From positions 744,001 through 808,000 of the forward strand of contig WFMF01000031.1 in assembly GCA_011033025.1 (NCBI GenBank): a stretch of DNA of 64,000 nt, read 5' to 3'. The position numbers and the translations under genes are program-made. Every line of letters begins with the position of its first letter. Position 1 is the stretch's first letter. This document shows, piece by piece, positions 1 through 11,370 of this stretch. The DNA comes from Beroe forskalii. Its lineage: Eukaryota; Ctenophora; Nuda; Beroida; Beroidae. The notes beneath the pieces are model-generated. The model made no database searches. It had not been told where the DNA came from and saw nothing but the letters and a program-made list of their open reading frames with translations.

Positions 1-907
1 GTCTTCCAAATTGCAACTCTTTCTGTGATACCAAAAAATTTACTTTAATTCTGATATTTCTTATTGAAAGTCTTGAAGTATCAGAAAGCCAGGTCTCCTC
101 GGTGAAAGGAAGGTGGTTTAGGCCTTAGATGACAGGTAGGTGTCTCAGAGCTCAGGTATTTAGGTATTTAGGACAGATAGTGACTGAAAGGCTCTTTTTA
201 CCAGGTTTTTATTGTTGTTCTACATTGTAGATCGAGGTATGAATTTTTTATTTATTATCTTTTACTTTTTAAATGCTATATACCTTCGATGTGATTTATT
301 TAATGAAATTTTTCCATTTCACTTTAATTTATTAGATTGCCTAAGGCGCCCATTTGATTAACCAACAGACTATCAATAGGTTTAAGAATACATAATATGG
401 TTGGATGTGCCCTTCAGACAGATTGATAATTATCTAAAGATAATATTATCTATAGAAACTTTACTAGTCAAAACATGAACACATAATTCTTCGCTAGGAA
501 TGTGGAAGTCGGTATGAGTTGGTATGGTAGCTACTGTTTGCATTTGGAATGGTCATTTTCCAAGTTAAAAGACAGGGAATGTCCGTCGGCCCATATGCTG
601 GCAGTGGGTATTTTGCTGACTTAGCTGGCTTCCTGCATAGTGTACCCTTGCGGTATACCTACTTGGCGCTTGAAATTGATATTCAAAAACAGTCTGTTGT
701 AAAATTAGCTGATTCGGGCACACCAACTCCACATGTGACATTTCTGAACGTGAAAATGTAATCTTGTGAAACAAATCTTTACACTGAAGGGTAGCCTATC
801 ATTAATATTTATAAATATATTTGATATGATTTGATTGTAAAGTGCCGAAAAATTTATTAAACGTTGTTTCTCTATTAAACGTTGTTTCTCTATTCTATCA
901 CTTGGTA
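1..907. other. no gene recognised
   Basis: AT-rich sequence upstream of the first visible INTS3 exon. The best open stretch is about 70 codons at 549-761 on the plus strand. It resembles no family I know and has no clear splice partners. Earlier INTS3 exons must lie to the left of the window or, less likely, be unrecognised here. A short duplicated motif, TTAAACGTTGTTTCTCTA, occurs twice near 857-893. Confidence 0.5.
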
Positions 908-1708
908 TTACCATAGCTTCATCCTGGGTCCAATCCCCCCCCCCCTGAATTTTTTAACTCCCCCCTTGCCAAAACCTCCCCCCTGAATTTTCAAAATCCG
1001 CCATCCCCCCCCTTTTGGGCATCCCACCCCTGAATTTCAAAAATTCGACCAACCCCCCACCAAAAACTTCGAAAATTTTTCTAAAATATGTCCATCGAGT
1101 TGATTACACAAGTATCAACCGAAATTATGGACTAAATGACAAGATTAAAGTATGTGAACTGTGTTATATCTGACAGATAGATGTAAAGAACAAATCAGGC
1201 AGGAAATTTAGTCTATTTTAAACTTTTACACATAATAACATGATATTTCTAATACCTGAAATGGTATTGAAGTTCACTTTTTATGTCAATTAATTCTTAA
1301 ATCTATAGGTAAAGCTTTTAAGTGACACTTGTCAGGGATTCATGGCATAAAATCTAGCCTCAGGAATATTGTCAGCACAATATAAAATCATAGATAAGCT
1401 GATATCCCTTGAAAATGGCAAGCAATTGTAGCATCACAGTGATATGGCAGTCTTACAAAAGGAAAGCGGGGTCTGGGGGCGCAGCCCCACATCAGGGGTC
1501 TGAGAAAAAATATTTATCACGGACATAGGATTTTCATCTCAAATTTAGAAATTCTTCTGCCAGATCCCAATCCCCCCCCTTAATTTTTCACTCCCCCTTC
1601 GGTTCAAATCCCCAGAATCATTGAAATTGGGCCAACCCCCCACCTACCTTATCTGACCCAAAATCTTCATCCCCCCCTTTTCTTAGGGGGGGGATGAAGC
1701 TATGGTAT
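908..1708. mobile_element. ~800-bp terminal-inverted-repeat element, C-rich interior
   Basis: The left end reads ATACCATAGCTTCATCC (908-924) and the right end its exact reverse complement (1692-1708). Next to the ends are poly-C tracts of 7-10 bases, in C-rich lines at 935-1060 and 1565-1690. No transposase reading frame is present, so this looks like a non-autonomous DNA element. It ends about 35 bp before the INTS3 exon acceptor at 1743. The interior also contains a GGGGGCGCAGCCCC-like palindromic motif near 1477, related versions of which appear near 13370 and 52480. Confidence 0.6.
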
Positions 1709-1743
1709 TACTCTTTCAACACTTATTTCACCTCTACCTGCAG

Positions 1744-4700
1744 GTTCCCCTCCATCACGGCATCTTCCAACTCCTCTCCATCCTAACCAAAGACAAACGA
1801 CCCCGGATCTGGAAGTTCCTGTCTGAGTTCTACAACGTGGAACCCAGAGTGGGATACCATTTGCTGTACTACCTCTACAGTAGGGCGCAGCTCGACTTGT
1901 ACTCAGGTAACACGGGATTTAATTGTTTATATCGAAATGTGGTTATCCTGATTTAGTGAAATTTGAAAAAAAATACAATGCGAATATGAACAATCTTGAC
2001 ATGAAAGTAACATAGAAGCTGTAAATAACAACTTCCAACTTAAACATTTTACTAAACTCTCAACACCCCAGAGTTCGCGAGTTACACGGCAGCGGGTAAC
2101 CTAAAGTCGTGTCTGACGGAAGATCTGCGGATCTGTCAGGAGGAAGACAGTCCGGCAACCTTCTACCGGATCATCCCGGACATATACCTCAAGTTCCCGG
2201 CTGTTACCACTGGAAACGCTAACTTGCTCCACCTAATCGTGTCCTGCATTGACTCACAACAACTCCACACCATCATATGTGAGTGATGGAGTGTTGTCAT
2301 GGTGTTCTCAGGGTGTTGTCAAGGTGTTGTACTGTTGTCAAGGTGTTGTCTGCTGTTGTCATGCTGTTGTCAAGGTGTTATCAGATCTTGTAATTGGTAA
2401 TTGTCAGCTGGGAAACAAACTTCAACATTGTCTAATGTCTACTTGTTGCCCCTCAGGGAAGACTCACTCTTCCTCTCTCCCTCAGGCAATGTTATGAGCA
2501 AGAAGATGAAGATCTTCAACGTACGCAGCATCAGTTCTCTCCTCCGGACCACCTTGGAGTGGGAAACCTTCGAGCAGTACTGTGTTTGGCAGCTCCTCTC
2601 AGCCGAGAGCGTTCCTTCTGAGAGTGTTATTGATGTGCTCAAAGACATCAAGGACACGCACCACTTCGAACTCTTCAGTTCCATGCTCATCTTCCTCAAG
2701 TCTGTCAAACCCACGGAGAAAGTCGTCAAGAAGATCATATTCCTGCAGAACTTTGAAAATCAGCTGGTAAGATTTATCATCCAATTTGAATCGTTAATAC
2801 CGCCTTATTGAGTACTATCACTAAGAATCATGCCGTATCAAATGACATGAATATTCCCTTCAAAGTTTGTGTGCCATTCCATTTCCTTTATCATTATGAA
2901 GGACATCAGTTGAAGCATCTTATGAAGCCTCTTATGACCCATCTCTTGAACTTATACATGCCTCTTAGAATCATCCAGTTATGGTAAAGAACGATCTCCT
3001 ATCACCTTTTCACTGTTTCAGGTTGTTCCTATCACGGTGTGGTGGATTGATAAGTACGGTGAAGGGGTGCTACGGATTATCGAGGGGTTCATTGGCGCTG
3101 CCGTGTCTACGATGGACGACAAGAGGCTAAACATCCTCGTACAGTTCGTCGAGACGATCTGTCAGGTAAACTCCTTGGCTTCTCCTCGTCTTATATGTAC
3201 TTATATGCATCTTAATGCACAGTTATTATAATATCGACATCGATAGCAGCCAGAATGCAAGTTGGCCATTTTTGACACTTAAAGGCTTCTGTGCAGTGAA
3301 AAAGGCATCCCAGATGGTTGGAAACAGTCTTATATGAAAGAACTCATTGATATCTATCATTTGCAACAAAAATTATCAAAATCCGACCTTGCGTTGAGAT
3401 TTTATGAGGTTAAAACCACCTAAAAAGTCGCTTTCGATTTGTGACATGCGACTCGATTTTCCCTCACAAAAGAGCTCATAACTCAAAAACTAAAAGAGAT
3501 ACAGCCTTGGGACCTATCTCAAAAATTCGAGAAGACCCTCTTACATAAGAAGAGTCTTCACTGGAAAGGTCAAGTCCTTCGTGGCCCGGTTGAGGTTATC
3601 GAAGGCGGTGTACACGCGCGCGTAGACCGGCCTTCTTAACCTCAATATCCAACACAGAAGAGAAACCAATCCTACACCAAACTGTAGTACCCATGGCTGC
3701 TACAAGTTGACATGGATAGATCCTGGCTACCTGCTTTACTTTTCCGTGGTCTGGTCAAAGAGGCGGTGTACGCGATGGCCGTAGACGACCTATTATTCCC
3801 AGAGGAAGAGAGCCTGACCTGAAGTTGTCTTACCAACTTGTCGTACCCATGGTAACTACAAGTTGGAGGCATTAAACAGGTCCTACCTCTTTTCGGTGTT
3901 CCTCAGGGGTTAATCTTAGGCCGTTTTCCGAAAACCGGGTTTTCGGATGTCATGACACAAATTTAGCCTCTCAAGACCACAACAGAAGCCAATGAAAACA
4001 TATTTTTGTTACCAAGATGAAGCTGAAACTGTCAAGGATCACCTCAAACCAAAATTTTGCACAATGGGATGAATTTGTGGCTCTCAGGAGAGGTTAAGCG
4101 ATGTCCTCCCGGGAATTTCATCGTAAAAATTTGGCCTTGTTTTTGCCTCAAATGAACAACGCAAGGTCAAAAAACTCCCAACTTTGAACCAAGGAAGTAT
4201 ATTCTGACCTCTTGATTAAGATTACATTTCTTTTAAGAGGACTGAAGCACCTCCATGAGGTTAAAATGGCTAAAAACTGTAAAATCCAGGTTTTCAGATG
4301 TCGCGACACAGTTTTAGCCTCAAGACAGCAACAAAAGCCAATGAAAACAGATTCTTGATGGCAAAATGAAGCTGAAACTGTCTAGGATCACCTCAAACCC
4401 AAATTTTTCACAATGGGATGGATTGGTGGCTCTCAGGAGAGGTTAAGTGACTTCCTCCCGGGGATTTTATCAAAAATTCAGGCCATTTTTTAGCCTCAAA
4501 TGGACAACGCAAGGTCAAAAACTCCCAAATTTGACCAAGGAAGTATATTTTGACCTTTTGATTGAGACTGATAATTTTGGGAGGACTCAAACACTTCTTT
4601 GATGCTTGAAGTGGCTAAAAACAGTAAAATCCAGGTTTTTGAGATGTCGCGACAAAATTTAGCCTCAAAACAGCAACAAAAGCAAGTAAAGACATATTCT

Positions 4701-7700
4701 TGATACCAAAATGAAGCTGAAACTGTCTAAGATCACCTCAAATCAAAATTTGGTCGTATGAAAGTATACCAATGACCCCCTGCTGACCCCCTACTGACCC
4801 CCTGCTGACCCCCTACTGACCCCCTACTGACCCCCTGGTGAACCCCTACTGACGCCCTACTGACCCCTGGTGAACCCCTACTGACCCCTACTGACCCCTG
4901 CTGACCCCTATTGACCCCTGCTGACCCCCTACTGACCCCCTGGTGAACCCCTGGTGACCCCTGGTGAACCCCTACTGACCCCCTACTGACCCCCTACTGA
5001 CCACTTCCTGATCATAATTCTAACATATATCATGAATGTTTTAAAAGCATTTAAAATAGCACTCAGCCTTATAATGACGCTTTATTGGTCAATTGCCACT
5101 GATCAAGGCACCCTAAACGCACGCTCAAAACATAAACGAGTCAGTTATATTTTTCATGTTCGTTGGTGTTATTCTGTTATTCAAGTCAGTCAAATAAGTC
5201 AGGACAGTCACGTTAGTCAAGTTATTCAAGTCATTCAAGTCAGTTCTGTCAGTCAGGTCAGTCAGGTCGGTCAAGTTGGTCAATTTAGTCAAGCCAAATT
5301 AGTCAAGCCACTCAAGTCAAGTTACTTTGATCAAGTCATGTCATGTCAGTCATGTCAGTCATGTCAGTCATGTCAGTCATGTCAGTCATGTCAGTCATGA
5401 CAGTCATGTTTGTCATGTTAGTCATGTCAGTCATGTCAGTAATGTCAGTCATGTCAGTCATGTCAGTCATGTCAGTCATGTCAGTCATGTCAGTCATGTC
5501 AGTCATGTCAGTCATGACAGTCATGTTTGTCATGTCAGTCATGTCAGTCATGTCAGTCATGTCAGTCATGTCAGTCATGTCAGTCATGTCAGTCATGTCA
5601 GTCATGTCAGTCATGTCAGTCATGTCAGTCATGTCAGTCATGACAGTCATGTTTGTCATGTTAGTCATGTCAGTCATGTCAGTCATGTCAGTCATGTCAG
5701 TCATGTCAGTCATGTCAGTCATGTTTGTCATGTCAGTCATGTCAGTCATGACAGTCATGTTTGTCATGTTAGTCATGTCAGTCATGTCAGTCATGTCAGT
5801 CATGTCAGTCATGACAGTCATGTTTGTCATGTTAGTCATGTCAGTCATGTCAGTCATGTCACTGACATGACTGACATGACAACATATTAAAACATGACTG
5901 TCATGACTGACATGACTGACATGATGACATGACCGACATGACTGACATGACTGACATGACTGACATGACTGACATGACTGACATGACTGACATGACTGAC
6001 TGTCATGACTGACATGACTGACATGACTGACATGACTGACATGACTGACATGACTGACATGACTGACATGACTGTCATGACTGACATGACTGACATGATG
6101 ACTGACATGACTGACATGACTGACATGACTGACATGACATGACTTGATCAAAGTAACTTGACTTGAGTGGCTTGACTAATTTGGCTTGACTAACTTGACC
6201 AACTTGACCGACCTGACTGACCTGACTGACAGTACTGACTTGAATGACTTGAATAACTTGACTAACGTGACTGTCCTGACTTATTTGACTGACTTGAATA
6301 ACAGAATAACATAACGAACATGAAAAATATAACTGACTCGTTTATGTTTTGAGCGTGCGTTTAGGGTGCCTTGATCGAGTGACAATTGACCAATAAAGCG
6401 TCATTATAAGGCTGTGTGCTATTTTAAATGCTTTTAAAACATTCATGATATATGTTAGAATTATGATCAGAAGTGGTCAGTAGGGGGTCAGTAGGGGTCA
6501 GTAGGGTTCACCAGGGGTCACCAGGGGTTCACCAGGGGTCACCAGGGGGGGTCAAAGAGGGGTCAGCAAGGGGTCAGCAGGGGTCAGTAGGGGGTCAGTA
6601 GGGGTTCACCAGGGGGTCAGTAGGGGTTCACCAGGGGTCAGTAGGGGTCAGTAGGGGTCAAGCAGGGGGTCAGTAGGGGTCAGCTGGGGGGGGTCAGTAG
6701 GGGGTCAGCAGGGGGTCATTGGTATACTTTCATACGACCCAAAATTTTACTCATTAAGATTTGTTGGCAGATCTCAGGTGAGGATAAGTGTCTTCCTTCC
6801 CATGTTTTTATCAAAAAATTGGATTTTGTGTTAGCCTCAAATCCACAACGCAAGGTCACAAATTCCTAAATTTTGACCTAAAAGGTGGATTTTGACCTCC
6901 AGATCAAGAAAAAAATACTTTTGGAGGACTAAAACACTCCTTTGATGCATTAAATGGCCAAAAGCTGTGAAGTTAGGCATTTTTTGCTCAAATCAGCCTC
7001 ATATTTAACCTCACAGTTGCCACAAATAAGGTAATATCATGTTCAAAAAAGTTTTTTGGTCACCACAGATGTCCAAACTAACTTTTTATGTGAAAAGATT
7101 GGCATTATAACCTTTTTGAAAAAATGATGTATAAATAAGCCAATGTCACAAATTCCTTACATTCTGGCTGCTATCAATGACGAGTGATTATTAAATCAAG
7201 TGCAAATTTAATGTGCAATTAAGTGCAAATTTGATGTAATATTTGATGTAATATTTGATGTGATAACTGCAAATTTAATGTTGTTGTTGTGAAACCCACG
7301 GTGGGGCTGGCAATGTGCCGCAATATTATATCAATATTACACAATACAAGTTTAACAATCCAACAAAAACATAAACTCATAAAGCACTGATTTACGTATT
7401 TAAGGAGTTCATCTTTATGTAATATGTCGTTTAAAAGCATATGAAATACAGATATTACCAAGACTGCAGATCAATAATAACAAAATAGATAGAAACTGTC
7501 AAAACATAACTTCACTGAAAAACTCGCAAAACAATTTATTGCAAATCAAGAACAATACGGATAAAAAAACTGTCAAACATAAATCTTCTAAAAAACTCGA
7601 TAAACCGTGATTTTTTAATTAGTTATGGCAAAACGGTTCATATCAGGGCGCTGGCAAGCGCCCGCAGCGCAAGTTAGCACACACCCTAGGGCATCTGCCC

Positions 7701-10179
7701 GAAGGGCAGATGCCCTCGGCCCGAAGGGCCGAGGGCAGCCGAATTGGCCAGCAGTCTCGACCCGAAGGGCCGGGACTGCTGGCCAGACACTCCAAACAAG
7801 CCGATAGTACCAGCATGAAGTGCTAAGAGTGGTAGTGTAATCGTTTTTCAAGTATTGAAGAACTTGTTTGCCAGCGCCCATTATATAAAAATTCAGTGAT
7901 TTGCGAAAATCGCGATTTTCGAGTCGTGTTTTCAAGATGTTAATTTCAGTTGTTGATCACGAAAATTTGCACAGGTTTAGTCCATCACATGATTAAGAAA
8001 CCCTGAAAATTTCATGAAAATCGGCCGTACGGTTTTAGCAGGAAAAATTATTGAAAAATGCCTAAAATCACGGAAATTAGTGTTATCGTCGTCTCTCTCG
8101 AAACTACGACAGTTTTTATAAATCACTTTGTGGGAAGACCAAGACAGATATTGAAATCAATCCAAAAGTATCGTAAACTTTGCCATAGGGCACGTGTAGT
8201 AGGCTATATGGCAATTTTGATATCAAGTTGCTTAATTAGATAATTGGTCAATTAAACCAATTATCGCTTATATCTCGGCTCAGGAGGGCGATAGCGCCTC
8301 AAATCTAACGATAAACCAAACTATGGCATAAATTGTATTTAGAAATTAATATTAGAACTGTCGTGACAACTTTCTTAATTAGATAATTGGCCAATTAAAC
8401 CAATTATCGTCAATTTCACAGCCTAGGAGGACGATAGCGCCTTAAATCTAACAGTAAATCAAACTATGGCATGAATTGTATTTAGAAAGTAATACCGAAA
8501 TTTTCATGACAACTTTCTTAATTAGATAATTGGCCAATTAAACCAATTATCGTCAATATTTCAGCCCAGGAGGGCGATAGCGCCTTAAATCTAACGGTAA
8601 ACCAAACTATGGCATAAATTGTATTTAGAAAGTAATATCAAAATTTTCATGACAAATTTCTTAATTAGATAATTGGCCAATTAAACCAATTATCGTCAAT
8701 ATTTCAGCCCAGGAGGGCGATAGCGCCTCAAATCTAACGGTAAACCAAACTATGGCATAAATTGTATTTAGAAAGTAATATCAAAATTTTCATGACAACT
8801 TCCGTAATTAGATAATTAGCCAATTAAACCAATTATCGTTTATATCTCGTCTCAGGAACATGGTATCGACTTAAATCTAACGGCAATAGAAACTTTGTTC
8901 CCTTGTTCAACACCAAAAAGATTGATATGGTATGACAAAAAACAATTGAAAATTGTGTAGGTTCCGCTCAGCAACGGAAAAATCTCAACAAATCACCAAA
9001 TTTTCGATTGCTTTTCAAATGTAAAAATACAGATGCCACGATTGTGAACTATTTACCCGAAATTCAAATGCAAATACGATTCTTCATCCAAGTTTGATTT
9101 ATTCTAAAACAAACAGCTTGGTCCTAACCCATACCTCCATATGTATGCACATGGGATTGTCATTGATGAAGACGCGCATTTTACAGTGCGTGCAATTTGC
9201 TTTTATCAATCTGAATCCATCCATGTGTACATATTATATGGGTTATTTGCGCGGCCCTCGGGCCTCGACGTAAGAATATATTACTTTGATATAATATTAA
9301 CAAGTCCTCTATTTCTGCCCTCAGGCTGTCGAACAGAATCACGTGATATTTGAACAAGCGAATCTCTGGCGCCAGATACAATCAAGTTACAGTTTTATCT
9401 CCCAGTCTGTCAAAGATAACTGCACAATCGTTCAGGGGTGAGTAGCTGGAAAATAGCCATTGAGTTACTAAGTTGAACGGGGCGCCAAATCAAATTCTCT
9501 GAGATGAGTTGAAACGGCAAAAGTTGAAAGTTTTTCGTCTCCTTTCATTTCATATACGATTTCATAGCGCACCATAGTTTTCTCATTCAAAGTTCACCTT
9601 TGACAGAACACTCAAAAAATTTTCATTGTTGAACTTGAAGTTAAATGACGACGGGTGAACTTCCAAAACATACAAAATATCTTCCCCAACGTGTATTATC
9701 CAGCGACACTTTGGGCACTTTCCTGCACACTCCTTTAAGATCTATCCAAGCTCATTACACTCTTTCCTGCACACAAACACTCCACGTCTTGCATATTTGT
9801 CTCTTCCAACCTCTTCCTGCTTCGATACTCCACATTTAGTAAGGGTTCGAAAGCCAAAATCGCATTTGTTTCTATTAAATTTCAATCTAACCTAGTCAGC
9901 TTGAATTGTAACCCTGATCAGTTTCAGTTTCACTAATCATTGAAATGAAAGTGTAACTATCCCCCGATCTATAATACAGCTCAACATCATCGTATTGCTC
10001 ACTAACTGATCCATGATTCCGTTCAGGGAATGATGAGGGAGGGAGGGAGTGGGAAGGGCGCCACGACCCGGTCCCAGTCCGACTCGGACCACGCCCCCTC
10101 AGACTCAGACGACGACGAACGACCCAAGCTTTCCAAACGGAAACGGGAAGCGTCCGTCCTGGACAGTGATGACGAATAG
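1744..10179 (+). CDS. INTS3: Integrator complex subunit 3, C-terminal part (INTS3/SOSS-A)
   Basis: INTS3 is a scaffold subunit of the nuclear Integrator complex (snRNA 3' end processing, promoter-proximal termination) and also the SOSS-A subunit of the single-strand DNA sensor. Six exons chain in phase: 1744-1906, 2072-2278, 2486-2766, 3022-3165, 9325-9437 and 10038-10179, giving about 349 residues and a TAG stop. Diagnostic stretches are VGYHLLYYL, LEWETFEQYCVWQLL and the tail SKRKREASVLDSDDE, which matches the acidic Lys/Arg-rich end of animal INTS3. An upstream acceptor at 10026 would also keep the reading frame of the last exon but does not fit the phase of the preceding exon. The intron 3166-9324 is filled with repeats. 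The N-terminal and middle parts are not on this strand here; the N-terminal exons are at 20953-22660 on the minus strand. A conserved stretch between the last two exons was not found and may be missing or diverged. Confidence 0.9.
4752..6739. mobile_element. 2-kb foldback (giant palindrome) element
   Basis: The two halves are reverse complements over about 1 kb each. The outer ends are GGTCGTATGAAAGTATACC (from 4752) and its complement ending at 6739. Inside each end is a GACCCCCTACT/GACCCCTGGTGA-type short repeat, then a unique arm (around 5030-5160 and 6300-6440), then a 9-bp array, CATGTCAGT on the left half and its complement on the right. The symmetry centre is near 5870-5900. The arms differ in copy number and small indels. 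All long reading frames here are artefacts of the 9-bp periodicity. No transposase is present. Confidence 0.8.
5333..6150. repeat. 9-bp minisatellite, two head-to-head arrays
   Basis: About 58 units of CATGTCAGT-type sequence run from 5333 to about 5863. The reverse complement (GACTGACAT) continues from about 5864 to 6150. Variants such as CATGACAGT and CATGTTTGT occur at intervals of about 12 units, suggesting a higher-order repeat. Each half can pair with the other, forming the core of the foldback. Confidence 0.85.
7270..7330. repeat. single end of an interspersed element (also at 41.7-42.0 kb)
   Basis: The segment GAAACCCACGGTGGGGCTGG with following CAATGTGCCG is an inverted match to 42005-42037 and a diverged direct match to 41740-41770. 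It marks a fragment of the same dispersed element, lying in the INTS3 intron. Confidence 0.5.
7615..8870 (+). mobile_element. element with GC hairpin end and ~145-bp core tandem repeats (copy A)
   Basis: The left part begins GGGCGCTGGCAAGCGCCC and carries stacked hairpins such as GGGCATCTGCCC-GAA-GGGCAGATGCCC. Next comes a conserved segment (GAAAATTTCATGAAAATCGG at about 8008) and about 4.5 tandem units of roughly 145 bp, each with AGATAATTGGCCAATTAAAC and GGAGGGCGATAGCGCC. A related copy in opposite orientation lies at 42.8-46.99 kb. The hairpin end plus tandem core resembles the non-autonomous Helentron/'pearl' type described in some invertebrates, but I see no rolling-circle protein, so the class is an inference. 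Confidence 0.55.
8871..9324. other. INTS3 intron end, nothing recognised
   Basis: AT-rich intronic sequence before the acceptor at 9324. No repeat or gene was recognised. Confidence 0.5.
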
Positions 10180-10509
10180 GTCGCGGGATCTGACGCTAGG
10201 CACTGCAACAACGTCCATTTTCTGTCCTAGCACTTTAACAGTTCGTTATCACATAATATTATTTTTAAGTAAACATAGTCGGACTGTCGTGTGTCAATTG
10301 CTTCATTTTCAGTAGATCATCATCAAATTCAAAGCTGAAGTGATATTTTGACGTCTTTGAAGTGTTATTACCGCCTTCACATTTTATTATCATAAATTAG
10401 CATAAATTAAGATATTTTGATTTGGCAAAAACAGTAACACATTTCAGTTACACTTTGAGTTCTATTTGCATTCTTCTTTTAAAAATCTGTTTGCTTATAC
10501 TGCCATGTT

Positions 10510-10515
10510 AATAAA
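10510..10515 (+). promoter_or_regulatory. possible polyadenylation signal of INTS3
   Basis: An AATAAA hexamer lies about 330 nt downstream of the INTS3 stop codon. It is the first canonical signal on this strand after the gene. Chance occurrence in AT-rich DNA is quite possible. Confidence 0.35.
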
Positions 10516-10626
10516 TATAACGAATAATGGTCCAGTTTGAGTTAAACCAAAACATTTTATCTGTATTGTAACATATGGCATCGTGTTACACATACAGTCA
10601 CTATTGCCAAGGTGTCTCGACATTTT

Positions 10627-10659
10627 CAGGCGCGGCGTATTAGTATTACGCCGCGCCTG
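10627..10659. repeat. perfect 13-bp-arm GC hairpin
   Basis: CAGGCGCGGCGTA (10627-10639) and its exact complement (10647-10659) flank a 7-nt loop about 450 nt after the INTS3 stop. GC-rich arms in AT-rich surroundings could be a transposon end. A 3' processing or terminator-like function is not supported. Confidence 0.6.
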
Positions 10660-11370
10660 GGTCCTTTTTAATTTTTTCTGTGCGTGATAGTTTATACTTA
10701 TAGCGCGCAATGTACTTTCGTTTCAATGCAACGCGCATAAATTTCAAAGAAGCACTCAAGCGCGGTGTAACACGCCTCGCCTCAATTTCAAAAGTTCGAG
10801 ACACCACTGATGACTGACCACGGTTTTATTGATTGCAGACTCTGTTTCATCCTTTTCCGAGCATCAGCTTATAGTATTGGAAAGCACTGACAATGACATA
10901 CTCATAGAATATGTTGTTTGTGATTCACTTTCGGAATGAGTGATCTCGTACTCGTAGTCTTCTTTATCATTTATCTTAATGATAATGATAATTCCTGAGA
11001 AAGTATTCGTTATCACATTGACTGATTGACAATCAAATCTAATTTGTTATTTGAGCTCGACTATAATTTTTCAGCGGCAATCGTTGAACTGTTATTTTTA
11101 CTTTTCACACTTATTAACATTTTAAAGACGAGCATTTCACTTTTCAAATACAGCGTCATCATGATTGAAATTGCGACCATCATTAAAATTCATATGAAAT
11201 GAATACTTAAACTTCCTGGGGCAGTTCGCGTCGAACTGCATTTTCCGAATCCGCGGCGCCGGCGTTATTAGACCTAGACATATATATTGTCAGACGTTGT
11301 CGACCTTCGGCGGACTCGCGCGCGCTTCACTGCTTCAGCTTCGCGGCAAAGGGATCAGACAACGTCTGAC
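10660..11370. other. intergenic, nothing recognised
   Basis: AT-rich intergenic sequence. Around 11265-11360 a short near-inverted pair (CAGACGTTGTC at about 11290 and GACAACGTCTGAC at about 11355) suggests another small hairpin element. Confidence 0.4.

Larger units (their letters stand above)
3940..6960. repeat. ~330-bp tandem repeat in INTS3 intron, interrupted by a foldback element
   Basis: Units starting near 3940, 4285 and 4620 share blocks such as GATGAAGCTGAAACTGTC, GGATCACCTCAAA and AACGCAAGGTCAAAAACTCC. The last unit is cut at about 4750 and related sequence (CTCAGGTGAGGATAAG, AACGCAAGGTCA) resumes at about 6740. The foldback element therefore inserted into an existing tandem array. 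Further AT-rich intron sequence without genes follows to 7260. Confidence 0.65.

Noticed and set aside
549-761. Small gene of 70 codons upstream of INTS3
   Set aside because: No family resemblance, no splice context, and a nearly equal open frame exists on the other strand.
5327-6151. Repetitive reading frames of 175-271 codons
   Set aside because: Produced by a 9-bp repeat, with nine-base periodicity in every frame.
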